DNA of 64,000 bases from Panagrolaimus kolymaensis. Taxonomy: Eukaryota > Nematoda > Chromadorea > Rhabditida > Panagrolaimidae. Positions within the stretch are counted from its first letter, which is position 1. Each line of letters begins with the position of its first letter. Positions 35,701-47,838 of the stretch are shown piece after piece. Under the pieces are notes generated by a model. It made no database searches. It was not told the origin of the DNA and was given only the letters and a program-made list of their open reading frames with translations. The stretch is taken from positions 806,001-870,000 of the forward strand of contig JAJQJQ010000060.1 in assembly GCA_028622995.1 (NCBI GenBank). The letters are read 5' to 3'. The position numbers and the translations under genes were made by a program.

Positions 35701-38700
35701 GAATTAGAAAAAGGAAAGAAGAAGAAAAGGACACTACATGATACAAATTTTTATGTATGTATTTTTATATTTATCCTTCAACAAAAAAGACAAAACCATT
35801 TTTTGATGAAAAAAAGAAAAGAAAAATATGCATCGCCTTTTTTGCGTCACAAATATAATATTTTTAAGCTGATGATTTATAAATTTTTGTATTTATTTAT
35901 CCTTTTTTGCGGCTATTATTTAGTTCTGCGACGAAATCATAAAAAAGGAAAAAAACAAAAGAAAATAAGCCTTTTTTGTATGTTTTTTAAAAATAAGGCA
36001 AAAAGCTATAAAAAAATGTGCCATCTGAAAGAAAGGAAAAATAAAATATATTGGATCATTGTGAAACCAGCGCACATATGTATCAACAAGAAGAATTTGA
36101 ATTTCCTGTATTTCCGTTGATGGATATCGAAACACGCTGTAGTCACACAAAAAAATATTTGTATTTATGTTTGTTATAAAAATTTGACGTTTAAATTTTC
36201 GATATATTTATTTAGTCATCAGCCACCGAGAAACTTCTGACGCTTGCTTGTGACTTCACTGCAAACTTCTCTTCTTCTTTTTTTTTTTTTGATGGTTCAG
36301 TGTAGTTTTTACATATAATAAATACTTTTGTCGTCTGCCTTTTTTTAGAATGAAAATTTTTTTACGTAAATAAATTTTTCTTTGAATGAAGAAGCTTAAC
36401 TAATATTTTTTTTTCTCGAAAAAAATATTTTAGTCATTCGTCTGGAATTTTAATCGAAAATATTTGCAAAATTTTGAAGCTTTGAATTTATTAAATTTTT
36501 ATCTCTTTTTTAGAGTAAAAATTTATTTTTGATCTTTCTTTTTTTTGGTTAAACAAATCTAATCTATTTTATGCGTTGGCTATATTTCGTTTACCAAACA
36601 TTATTGAAAAAAAATAAAAATGTTTATTAAGGTTCTTTTGCACTCAAATTAAACTTAAGCGTTTTGTCGTCTATTGACGTTATTTAGTTTTAATATTAAA
36701 AAGAAAATGTTAATAATTGGCGCACCTAAAACTATAAAACAAATTTAAAAAATAAATATAACAATGCCACAACTTTATTTAATTATTTTCACCGACTTAA
36801 TGTTATCTTTGAAAAATATTTATTTGTTAAATAATAAAAATAATTTTAAAGACATTTTCAGTAAACAAAATAAAGGTATTACTGTCAGAGAATGTCAATC
36901 ATTTTACCTTTAATATATTTTTTGTTAGCTTAGTGCCAAGAATCTTTAGACTTACTCGAGGCAATACAATAATCTTATGGCTTATCTCATTTCTTTTATT
37001 TCAGTTTTATCCTTTATTATTTATTACTTGATCTCTTTTTTTTGGAGGGTAGAATGCTATCCACCAATAACTTCAGTAAATCTTTTTAACTAACTAAATA
37101 AAGGCACAAAAAGAAAAGAAAGTATTATTTAGTTTCAATAATGCTGCCACTTCATTACTTTTTTTTCTTCTTCTCTTGCGCTTGTTTTTTTTTTCTTCGC
37201 CATTACAAAAAATATAATTCCCTTGTTGATATTTGTATGAATCAGAGAAATGAGAAAAAAATATATATATTTAATTAGGTCTCTCTGCGCCTGATTACCA
37301 ACTTTATTTTTTAAATTTGCGTATTTTATGCTTTAATTTATGAATGAATAAACTTTTGCTCTACCAAACATTAAAATAAATTACAAGGAAGATTAGTTTT
37401 TAAAAAAATAATATTATATTTTAAAACTTCCGTGTTTTTTTTGTTGGTTTTTCTTAGAAAAAAAAATGCTTCCTCATTTTTAACCTTTATTATTATTATT
37501 ATTTTTATGTCATTGGCATAAGCAAAAAAAACTGTTTTATACATACCTATTTATGGCGTAAATAATATATATATGTATGTAAACAGTATTTGTTAATAGG
37601 CACTTCTCTAAAATCGACGCCAAATGCAGAAAATACGGCGCGTAGTTTTTTTTATTGGAACCACCTTAAAGCCGCCACCTCGAGCAAAAAAGGAAGCAAG
37701 CGACGCCAGCGGCTTAGCTGATGCAGCAGCTTTATCCCATTCATAAACACGCTCATTTATTACCAGCAAGCAAAAAGAAAAACGGAAGCAAACATTTTTC
37801 ATACGATGAAATAATACCTTTTTTAACTTTTTGTAGTCACTAAAAATAGCTGCTTTCAATTTTATGAGTGGGTTTCTTCTTCGTCTTCTTCTTCTTTTTA
37901 TTAGCTCATTACTAAATTTTTATAAGATAAAAAAAAGAAATAGGATTAAAAAAAGCAAGAAGAATTATTTCTTCAAGTGTTACATATTTTTTTTTGTAGA
38001 TCATTTTGACGACGTAAATTAAAAATATTATTCCTCTTCTTTTTCTTTTCTTCATCATCAAATTTTTATATTTATAATCCTATCTTGTTATATAATAAAA
38101 AAAAATGGAGGAGGGAAGATTTCGAAAATGGTTTTATAAAAGGAAGATAAAATTTGTTAGTTTTAGTTAATTTTGAATAAAAAAATATGGAAGAGTTTTA
38201 CATATTTTCTGGAGAGAGCTTGTGAGTGCTGAGGAAATGAGTCAGTCCTCTCTCCTGCCATGTATGTGTAAATTAATCCAAGTTCCATAAAAAAATAGGG
38301 ACTTCTTAGAGAGGGATACTTCGACGTGGTAAAAAAGAAAAAAGTGGCTTAACCTTAATTATTATTTTTTATTTTGTAAGTCCACATGAGGAAGTGCTTA
38401 AAAAAAATTGCGATAAAAAAGATTTTGTCGTCAGTTTAATTTTTTTTGCGTCATAATTAAAAAAAAAATTTTACTTGTGAACGAAATTATTGCTACATTG
38501 TTAAAAATGTAAGCAATAAGAAGTTTAGATTAAACTGTTAAAACCCTCTATGGTAAAAAAAGACGCTTATTGTCGCTTTAGTGCCGGATTTTCTCTATGT
38601 ACACATATTTTTTTTCTTTCTCTTATATATTTTGGAGCCGCTTGAACTGATAAAAAAATACAATAATGCTTGTGTAAATTTTTTTTTTACATTTACAAAC

Positions 38701-41700
38701 CAAAGCTTGTTTTTATAAACAAAATTTTTTTGCTATAAAAAACTTCAAAAATTCAGAATCGTATTAAATTTTTAAAATTAAGTTATAAATTTTTCCGAAT
38801 GAATTTTTCAAGCTTTTTTTGTTGTTTATTTATTGCGAGAAAAAATTAGAAAATTCTCGAAACTTTTTTTTAATTACAGAAAGTAAGTAATTAGAAAAAC
38901 GACTAATTTATAAACTCTCAAATTTCCGCAGCTCTTTCATACCTTATTTTTTCCATTCATGTTTTTTTTATTTTGCGACTGCTTTAGAGCCATTTATTAA
39001 ATAATCTTTAAAGAAACATTTTATTTATTTAAATTTCTAGTTCATGCTTTTATAAATTTTTTTACCCTTTTTTCTTTCATATTTTACCCTTTCTTTTTTT
39101 CTACTTTAAAAAAAATGACGCTCACAAAAGGCACCATAAATCAAAGATAAAGTTCATGATGCATGGAACTTTTTTTACTTAATTTTATAAAAAATTTACT
39201 TACCTTTTTTTCTTATTTCCTTATTTTTTTCTTTCCTTTTCATTGACTTCGTTAATATTTCATCTTTTCATGGGTTTCAAAATACAAAAAGATTTTGAAA
39301 AGAAAAAACCTTATTAACCAAATTCCTTTTTTTCTTTCTTAATTCCCACGTTTAATTTTGTCACGTGTCACACAAGCAGCGGTGCCAAAAATACAAATTT
39401 CTTGTAAGTTTAGTAATTTTTCTCCCTCATAAATTAATTTTAATTTTTGTCTATCAACTTCCAACTTCCTGGTATATATTTTTTTTTCACATACTTTCTT
39501 AATTTTTTTTTATTAGCTAAAACCTCATAAAATTTATATAAATCTATTATTAAAGAAAAAAATAAAATAAAATTACATAAAAGCAAAGAAAACGCATTTT
39601 TTTCTTTCTAATTTTTAACTTTTAATATGTATCCACCAAAAAAAATACATACATATAAAAAAATACGTGTGCTTTTCTTTTTTATTTAAGTAAGCTTCTT
39701 TTATGTCTAAAAAAATATTATTACTTTTATTATTTTTTTTCCGCGTTCAAAAATAAATTCTATAAATACTATATTTAAAATCAAAGCAGGAACTTTTTTT
39801 ACTTCTTAATTTTTTTTACTTTTGTTCTTTCTTTTTTTATGGCGAGCAGAAAGTAAGCAAGGAAGGTAATGAAAAAAGGAAGTAAAAAAAAAGGTGCCAT
39901 TACAAAAAAAAAATTAAACTTAAAATTATACTTTAGTAAAGCTGAGTCTCTACCTTATTTCCTTCTCTTTTTTTCTCGCTTTTTGGGGCATAGCTAGTGG
40001 CTTGGTTGTGAAATTATATGCGTGTGTACTTACTTTACCTTTCATTATTAAAGAGAGAACCAGGAGGAAGAGAAAGGGAAAGGAAAAAAAATTATTGTTA
40101 GATTTACCTTCATTTTTGTCTTTTTTGAGTCATATATGTATTAATTATAGGCGCATTTATAAACGAGGGTATAAAAGTAGTTAAATACTTAAAAATTAAA
40201 GACTTATAGACAACGACGAAAAAAAAATTAATGTCAGAAAAAAAGAGACCTTTCACGTGAAAATTAAATGGATTTTTTTGGATTTTTGGGAGGTAAAAAA
40301 AGTTTGAAATTTCTAATTTGCTTATTACATATTTTTTTTTCTTTCCTTATTTCGATAAAGATAAATGACACAAAGAGAAAAATAAAGAGATTTATAAAAT
40401 TTGTAATGATAACATTTTTTTTTCTTAACAACCTTAAAAGTGCTTACAGCTGTTGTTTACGATGGTCTCTGAAAATGTATCCTATAAATTTCTTTCTTAT
40501 TTCACTGACTAGCTTTTTTTAACTTTTAAAAAATTTGTCTCTGTTTTTTTTCGAAACCAAAAAATATACTCAAAAAACAACGAAATAAAGAAAATTCTTT
40601 TCTTTAGAAATAAATGTAAATATTTAAAAAAAAATTTGTACTTTTTTTTCTTCTTTGCTTCTTGAAATCACCTATTTCTTTTTTATTTCTTTACATTTCC
40701 GCATACAAAAAAATAATAATGAAAAACTACAAAAAAAGTGAATATAAAGAAAATGAAGAAGGTATTCTCATTCTTCTTTTTCTTCTTCTTCCTCCCTCAA
40801 CTTCTATTTTTGATATAAATAAAATCGTCGTCAGTTGGGAATTGAAATGATTGCTTTGAATGGTTGTGTTTTATTTTTTTATTTTGCTGTCGAAGTTAAA
40901 ATAAAAATAGAAGAAGCCTTATTTTTTTAATAGAATAATATTATTTTATGATTTTGTGGATTTTGGAAAATTTGTCATTTGAAGTATTAATCAGTTTTCT
41001 CTTTCTGTCGTCGTGGGGTAATTTTTTGAGTCAAATGGCGTGATTGAGGAAGCGCTAAATTTTTTGTTTGACGTTCTTCAAAAAGGATTTTTTTACTAAA
41101 AGCTTCAGTTGCACGAGTTTTAAATATTTTTAACTAAAAAATAAGAAATTTTAAAATACTTATAAAATTTGACTAGACCACAAGTCTCCATATTTTCTAT
41201 AGCGTCATATATCAATCATAGAAAATTATCACTTTAAAAAGTTTAAAGAAAAAAAGCTTTTAACTTTCAACTTTATGCAGCCCAAAATAAGTTACACTTT
41301 TTATAATAATTATTACCTTCCATCTATAACATAACGAAATTTAAGTCAAAGTTAATTAGACGTTAGAAGTATGAAATATTTTTTAGAGCTTTTTTAAAAT
41401 TATATATTACTTCGAGATATTGGGTTCTGAAAGTGCGAAATTAATCAGAACTTATGATAGATAAGGAAATGGTAAGAATAAAGTAAAGATGTGAGCAAAA
41501 ATATTTTTGTTCTTGACTCAAATCAATTTTTTTTTAGAAATTAAAAGTATCAAAAAAATGAGAAAATAAATCTTTATAAAAAATCGGTGAACATTTATGG
41601 CAAATATTTTCCTTAAAATTTTTGAAAAACATTTGCGCTTAAAAGGTACTCTCCCTTTTTTGGGATAAAAATGCGCGTCATTTATTAGATACATTCTTCT

Positions 41701-42932
41701 TCCATTTGTTACGGTAATTTAATGTTTCAAAAATTGTTCTTGTTTTTATTTATTTTTGCAAATACACAATCTTAAGTGAATTTCTGTTAATTTTTTCTAA
41801 TCCATGTTTTTATCTTTTTTATTATTACTTATAATTATTACCACACTTTTTCCTCCCTCGCAAATTTATTAAATCCATAATAAATAAAGGTTAAAGTAAA
41901 GTACCTACAAAAGCGACGCCATATCTTTTCCAAGGACGTGCTATAATTTCTTGTTTCTTCTTTTCTTCCACCCTCACTTTTTTTTTTGCTTTCCTTTCTA
42001 TTAAAAATAATATAACTAAAAAAATGAGCCATTACAAAGTAAGCCGAGCCGTTGTTGCTGAGCCAGCTCGGCTCAATAGAAAAAAGGGGAAAAGATAATA
42101 TTTAAAAAAAGGTAAAAATACATACAATTTTATAATTTTATCCTTTATAAAATCTTTTAATAAGCTTTTATGAGGAAGACGAAGAAAAAGTGGGAGGTTT
42201 CAGTTAGTTTAAAAAGGAAAAAAAGAGATATGAAAAAAAGAGTATATAAAAAGGTAGAAAAAATAAACTTTTTTATTCTATTTTTTATTTTATTTCATTT
42301 CATTATTACGTATTATTTTTAGATTTAGTCTGTCAGTCTTCCATGAGCTTTTTTAGAGTTTATTTTTTCATTTTTCCTTCCGCTTTTTTCTTTGAGTTTT
42401 TTTGAGGTAATTTTTTCTTTCTTTAAATTATTTCTTTATTTTTTGTCAGGTGCTTTTGTGCCTTGAAGCAGCTTGTGTTATAATTTGGCGCGCATTTCCG
42501 TGTGTGTTATTATTAGTTAGGTAATATATTACACTTTTAATAATATAATTTTGAAATTTGGTCTCCTTTCTTAAAAAAAAAGAGAGTCGAAAGATATATA
42601 TGGAAAGAAAGGGGTATTTTATATCTAAAAATTTATGAAACTGAAATTGCGAGCATATGTAATAAATAATTGTTATTATTACTTAATATAGTTAATAATT
42701 CGAGAGATATCTAAAATAACTTAATACCCTAATTATTTCATTATTATTTTTTTCAGCTTTTTTTCTTCAAACTTTTTTTTTCTTCTCAAATTTCAATAAT
42801 CATATTTTCTTATACAAACAACCAACCATTTATTCTATAACATCGTCATCATCTTCAAAAACAACAAAAACTCCACCTTCTTCTTGTTTAAAAAATAATT
42901 TCAAAATTTTACCTCAAGATATTTCATCTTTA
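29736..42932. other. 13-kb gene-poor region
   Basis: AT-rich sequence between chitin synthase and the nuclear receptor. Open stretches (for example 35695-36120) are Lys/Phe/Ile-rich and have no splice or family support. Noted inside: a diverged duplicated segment (about 31230-31560 and 32490-32790), a degenerate repeat zone (about 34030-34600), a GC-richer patch (37605-37870) and a hairpin at 42042-42073. A TTTTTTTCAG acceptor at 42747-42756 opens a frame that runs into the receptor start, so a 5' exon of the receptor may be hidden here. Confidence 0.5.
42042..42073. other. GC-rich hairpin
   Basis: AGCCGAGC at 42042-42049 and GCTCGGCT at 42066-42073 form a perfect 8-bp stem with a 16-base loop in very AT-rich surroundings, upstream of the nuclear receptor. 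There is no T-run behind it to suggest a terminator. Confidence 0.5.
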
Positions 42933-45864
42933 ATGTTATTAAGTCAACCGTCATATCCTTCTTATTTTCATTACTGTTCAACACCATCAAATAATTTTAA
43001 TTCTGCCATTTCTTTACCACCTTCATCATATCCTTCTCATCACCAACAATGGCATCATCAACATCATCAAAATAATGATTATTATTATCAACCCCAGCAA
43101 CCGTCGCCATTAAACCAACAACCAACACAAACACAAACACCACAAATAAATTCATTGATAAATAATAATAATAATTCTTATAATATTGTTTCGAATATAA
43201 ATGAAATGATTACATTTGGAAATATTAATAATAGCTCTTCATCTTCATCTTCTTCACCTCCCTCAACAACTTTAAATGAATATCAGCCTAATCCATGGTT
43301 AACATCAACATCATCATCATCGCTAGCTACTATTAATGGTATAGATAATCATAACCAAATTCATCGACAGACACCTCCCGCTTCTGTTTCTTCAACAACA
43401 AATTTTGTTCCATCTTCAAATTCTATTACTTCCCCAACATTATTTGATTCACAAATATCAAGTTATAAATTATTTGAAATTAAAACCGAACAAATGTCTC
43501 CAGTTGGTAGTAGCAGTAATAGTGGACCATCTTCCACTCCAACAACCATCGATAGTAAAGATGGAATTATTAATAGTGTTAATAGCGACCAACAACAACA
43601 ACAGCGAACTCAAAGTGAATTAAATGTTTATTCTAAATGCACAGTGTAAGTATTTTTTTAAAATAAAAAAAATTAAATACTTAAGTGTTTAATACATTTT
43701 TTAAATATTTATTTATTTATTTCTAATTACCTCCCTTTGCTTTTTTCCTTTTTAATTATTCGTTTATTTATATTTTTTTCTTTTTTCAGTTGTGAAGATG
43801 TTGCAGATGGATATCATTTTTCTGCATTAAGTTGTGCAGCATGTAGCGCATTTTTCCGTCGATCAATTGCTGACCAAAAAACTTATGCATGTGTTACACG
43901 AAATTGTAATGTATCAATAAGTGAGTTACTAATTTTTTTCTTGAATTCGTAGGAGTTTAATTTTTTTTATTTACGTAATTTTATTTAAATTAAAAAAAAT
44001 TGTGGTTTACTCAAAATTGTTATTAGCTAATTAAATTTTAATTAATTGTTTAACTTTTTTTTCAGATTCACGAAAGCATGGAGTTATTTGTCGTTATTGC
44101 CGCTTTCAAAAGTGCATTTTTGCTGGCATGTGTCCTGATGGTTAGTTTTTGAATTATTAAATTTACTAAACTTTCTAAGAACAAAAAAATAAATAAAATC
44201 ACAGTACTCACTTTTTTTGGAATTTTTTTTTTACTTTAGACTCGTTTTTTGGAAAATTGCCCTCAAAGCCCTTGCATGCTTATTCATCCTTGACAAAGGA
44301 TAATTAATTGCCGATAAGCGTTTCTTAAATAGGATTAAATTTTTAAAAACAAGTAATACTTTTTTTTCTATAAATTTTTTTTTAAATCCAAAGAAATCAT
44401 CCGCTTTATTTTCTTCTTTCATTTTTAAGAATAATAAAATGAAAAGAAAGGATAATTTTAATAATCCTCCTCTTAGATTTGCCTTTTTATAGCCTTTTCT
44501 TTTGCTGCAAATCCTTGCAAATAATAAAAATAATAATAATAAAGACTCTTAAATAATTGTTAAATGTTAAAATCTGATAAGCGAGGATGCAAGCAGCAAT
44601 AAAACAAATGAAAAAAAAACTAAATTTTTAGTGTTTGCAAAAAAAAGAGTTAGAGACTTAAAAATATTTTATTTTTATTGTCGCTTGCTTTTAATCTTTT
44701 ATATTTTTATATGTATTTAAAATTTTTTTTATAGAAGTCCAAGGAAAGCGAACTAAGCTTCACCCTGAATCTCCAAGCCAGTCATCCCCCGCATCAGTGA
44801 GTGCAGCGCCATATCCAACGATTACCACATTAAGACGTGGAGGAGGAAAGGGAACAAGAACCACTCAAGCTCGAGGACCCAATGTGCCATTACTTAATGA
44901 AATGTCAAGTGCTCGTCGATCACTTGGAAATCTTCGAATGATGAATTTGAATGTAAGAATTTTTAAATTTCTTTAAACTTTTTTAATGTTTTTTTAAACT
45001 TTTTTTAGTGTCCAACAACAACGACTGTTCCATCAACCCCAACATCTTCTTCAACAGCGGCTCCAATTCCAGCTTTAATAACTCAACAACCTTTTACAAT
45101 GTTGGAAAAAGAATTTGTTATATTTAAAAAATTTTGTGAAAATATGTCTATGCTTAATGGATTACTCGCAGAAAATGAACATTGGCAATTTTCCACGGAA
45201 ATACAAAACTTATTTTTGACATGGGAAATTTTTGAATCCGTTCATGCTACAATTAGATTTGGCGGAATTCAAACTAATCGAGCATATGCTGGAGATTTAA
45301 TGAATATTGACATCGATGAAAGTTCGTTGATGACATATTTGAGCGATGGAAATACGAGAGATGCCGCATCCATGGCTCGTTTTGCTTATCCAGTATTACA
45401 ATTTTTTAATATGCATTTATGCCGAAATGTTCAAAATATGCGACTTGATGAAAAAGAAGCTGCGGCATTAATGTGTTTATTATTAATAAATCAAGGTAAG
45501 AATTTTGGAAAAAAATATTAATTATTTTTTGGAGCGGCCAAACCAAGAAAAGCCAGGATTTAGCTTTTTAAAGAAAAATAACATTTTCGCTTGGAAACCT
45601 AAAATTTTCCACTTCGAAACCCAAAGCCATAAAAATTATTTTAAATTCATATCTAAGATATTTTATTTTTTAGTTAAATCCAAACCCATGGAACATTACA
45701 AACATCAAATTTTCAAAGAACTTGGCGAACATTATCGCAATTATGAAGTTGATGCTTCTGTTCGACTTGCAAATATTGTATTAATTATTTCGACTTTTGA
45801 TGAAGCCCTTGGTAAAGCCAAAGAATTTCTTACATGTTGGAATTTATTTTCATTCAAATTTTAA
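42933..45864 (+). CDS. Nuclear hormone receptor, nematode supplementary type
   Basis: Six exons: 42933-43645, 43790-43920, 44066-44140, 44735-44952, 45009-45495 and 45674-45864, giving 604 residues plus stop. Residues 1-235 are Ser, Asn, Gln and Pro-rich, a possible disordered activation region. The DNA-binding domain starts at C236 with C-T-V-C-E-D-V-A-D-G-Y-H-F, P-box C-A-A-C-S-A-F-F-R-R. The second finger is C-x5-C, C-R-Y-C-R-F-Q-K-C, ending near residue 305. A Gly/Arg/Thr-rich hinge follows. The ligand-binding domain covers about 415-600 (F-L-T-W-E-I-F-E, then a run ending K-E-F-L-T-C-W-N-L-F). This is a transcription factor of the class greatly expanded in nematodes. The frame is open upstream to an acceptor at 42756, so the true start may lie in an unseen exon. 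A donor-like G|GTAAA near the end leaves the last codons less certain. Confidence 0.9.
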
Positions 45865-46320
45865 AAAAATATCACAAAAAAACCAACCAAAGACAATATT
45901 TTTGAGATTTTCTTCTTTTTTTGATTTTGTTACAAAAAAATTTGACCAAAAAATTGTTTTTTCTTTTTTTGTTTATTTTTTTTCTTTCTTTGAGAGCAAA
46001 ATTTTTGTTTGCAATTTTTCATTATTTGTTTGTTTGTTTATTTATTTATTTTTTTGTGAATTGCGTATATCCAAAATTTATTAAAAATAAACACAATGTG
46101 GTTTAAAAATAGAATTTAAAAAATATGCATGCGTAAATATGGAACACAAGGAACACAAAAAAGAATGGTAGCGTCAAAGGAATTTGATCATAAAAAAATG
46201 AAAGAAAAAAACTAAATGTTTATCGCATACATTTTATAGTAAAAAACAAATGAAGCGTACAAGAAATGAAAGCATCCTACTATAGTATCTCCAATTACAT
46301 GTAAATATTACTTATTTCAG
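45865..46320. other. Intergenic region
   Basis: AT-rich sequence with short TTTG and TTTA microsatellite runs near 46020-46052. No trace of the missing 5' exons of the F-box-like remnant was found here. Confidence 0.4.
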
Positions 46321-46460
46321 CCAGGTGGCAATCCCTCATTTTTGAAAGTTAAAATTTTTTCTCTAACAAATATTCCTGAAACTTTTTATTTTGAAATCTT
46401 TTTTTGCGGATTTGAAGTAAGTAAACGAACATGCGTTTTCTGAAGCAAAAAAATGATTAA

Positions 46461-46812
46461 AGGGAGTGTCTCAAGCAGAGCTGTCGATTAATCGAATCGA
46501 ATCTATATTTTTCGATTATCGATTATCGATCGATTAATCGATAATCGGAAGTCTCGATTATCGATTTTCGATTAATCGAATAATCGACAGCTCTGGTCTC
46601 AAGCGATAGAGATTTCCTTACAGCGGGTGTTCCTAGCCCGAAAGTTTTTTTTCATTGTCTCAAAGCCTTTCAAAGTTCTTCAAAAAGTTTGAAGCTTTTT
46701 GTAGCTATTTGCAAAAAAAGTTCATACCACGAAAACCATGTTCGAAATGTTTCGTAGAAAAAAACAAAGGGAGCCGTCGTAAAAAAAAGCTCTATCGCTT
46801 GAGACACTCCCT
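46461..46812. mobile_element. TTAA-flanked inverted-repeat element
   Basis: Ends read AGGGAGTGTCTCAAGCGATAGAG and the complement, with TTAA at 46457-46460 and 46813-46816. Total 352 bp including the hAT-like insertion; about 224 bp without the insertion and one duplicated 8-mer. The element type is similar to 4021-4267. It lies wholly inside the intron of the F-box-like remnant. Confidence 0.8.
46476..46595. mobile_element. hAT-type MITE nested in the TTAA element
   Basis: A 120-bp element with terminal repeats CAGAGCTGTCGATTAATCG and the complement. The interior is rich in ATCGAT strings. It is flanked by the 8-bp duplication GTCTCAAG (46468-46475 and 46596-46603). The duplicated 8-mer belongs to the host element's terminal repeat, which proves the order of insertion. 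CAGAG ends and 8-bp duplications are hallmarks of hAT transposons. Confidence 0.9.
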
Positions 46813-47190
46813 TTAAACTATTTTTAGAAACCATCAAAAATGGATATTTGCTTTAGATTTGTCAATAATATTTCAAAAAACTATAAACAAAAGCTTCAAA
46901 TTTTTGTTGATGAAATTATTGCCAATGGATTAACTGAATCACAACCACCAGAAATTAATTTTCCTGGAATTTTAATCGAAAGCCATAAAGCATTATGTAA
47001 TCTTCGAAATAAATACAAAAAAAGAGCAGTGAAATAAAAAAAGTTTGATTTATAATTATAATAACTTTGGTAAAAGACAATGCTTTTATTAAAAAATAAA
47101 TATAATTTTTCAAAATAATTTTATTAATGCCAAAAATAAAACTTGAAAAATGTAAGAATACAGAAATAATAAATGCAAAATTTTTTTGAT

Positions 47191-47838
47191 TCAAAGTGGT
47201 TTCGATTTCTTAGAACCAATAGCTTCATCATAACTTGGTGGAAGTTCATTGGAAAACAACTTTTCATAACTTTTTCTTTGCTTTAAAAGATTTTTATTTT
47301 CTTCTTCAACTTCCATTCTTTCACTTTCTTCTTCATTTTCCATTAATTTTTCCATGGATGAATATTCTGTAGGTGGAGGTTGAACTCGATGTTCAAAACT
47401 ATTTGGAAATCTATTCTCAAATGGAGCATTCATCAGTGGACGTAAAGCTCGAAGAAATTTATGTATATCCACAACGGTAAAACCAGGTTTAACAAAAGTT
47501 CCATTATCAAGAATGACATTGTAATGAGTTTGAGTTTTTCCTGCTTGAATATGTCTTCGCAAATCACATGCCCACCAAACTGGATATAAAGTCATTCCCC
47601 AACCTTTGGTTACACAGAAATCTTCCCAACCTTGTTGCTTTCTGTAATAAACGCATCGAATATCATTAACAGAAATATGTTTACTTGTAGCGATTGGAAA
47701 AAAATATGTTTTTATAACAATTTCGTCACCAAAAACCTATAAAAAACAAACACACAAAAAGCATTTTTATTGGATTTAAAAAAAAATTTAATTTGGACTT
47801 ACTTCAACAAATTTATCTTTATATAATACTTTTCTCAT
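47191..47838 (-). CDS. Conserved-looking protein with C-terminal PPxY motif
   Basis: Two exons, 47838-47803 and 47736-47191, joined in phase 0 to 193 residues plus stop. The N-terminal 110 residues alternate hydrophobic and polar positions (F-G-D-E-I-V-I-K-T-Y-Y-like strands, several Trp: Q-Q-G-W-E-D-F, P-V-W-W-A) and may form a small beta-rich, PH-like fold. That is a guess. A Glu-rich, probably helical stretch follows. The end reads L-P-P-S-Y-D-E-A-I, a PPxY motif of the kind bound by WW domains of NEDD4-type ubiquitin ligases. No signal peptide or membrane segment is present. I do not recognise the family. The first intron is short (66 bp). Confidence 0.8.

Larger units (their letters stand above)
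46321..47037 (+). pseudogene. 3' remnant of an F-box-like family gene
   Basis: Two exons, 46321-46416 and 46828-47037, correspond to the last part of the family. The first carries I-P-E-T-F-Y-F-E-I-F (compare I-P-E-I-F-D-F-E-I-F at 3640). The second carries Y-K-Q-K-L-Q-I-F-V-D-E-I-I (compare Y-K-N-Q-L-Q-N-F-I-D-E-I-I). The phase-0 intron between them is at the family position. No F-box head or body is found upstream, where the nuclear receptor ends, so the gene is a truncated copy. Its intron carries two nested mobile elements. Confidence 0.75.

Noticed and set aside
35695..36120. Longest open stretch in the gene-poor region (141 codons)
   Set aside because: Composition is Lys/Phe/Ile with A/T runs, no splice partners and no recognisable family pattern.
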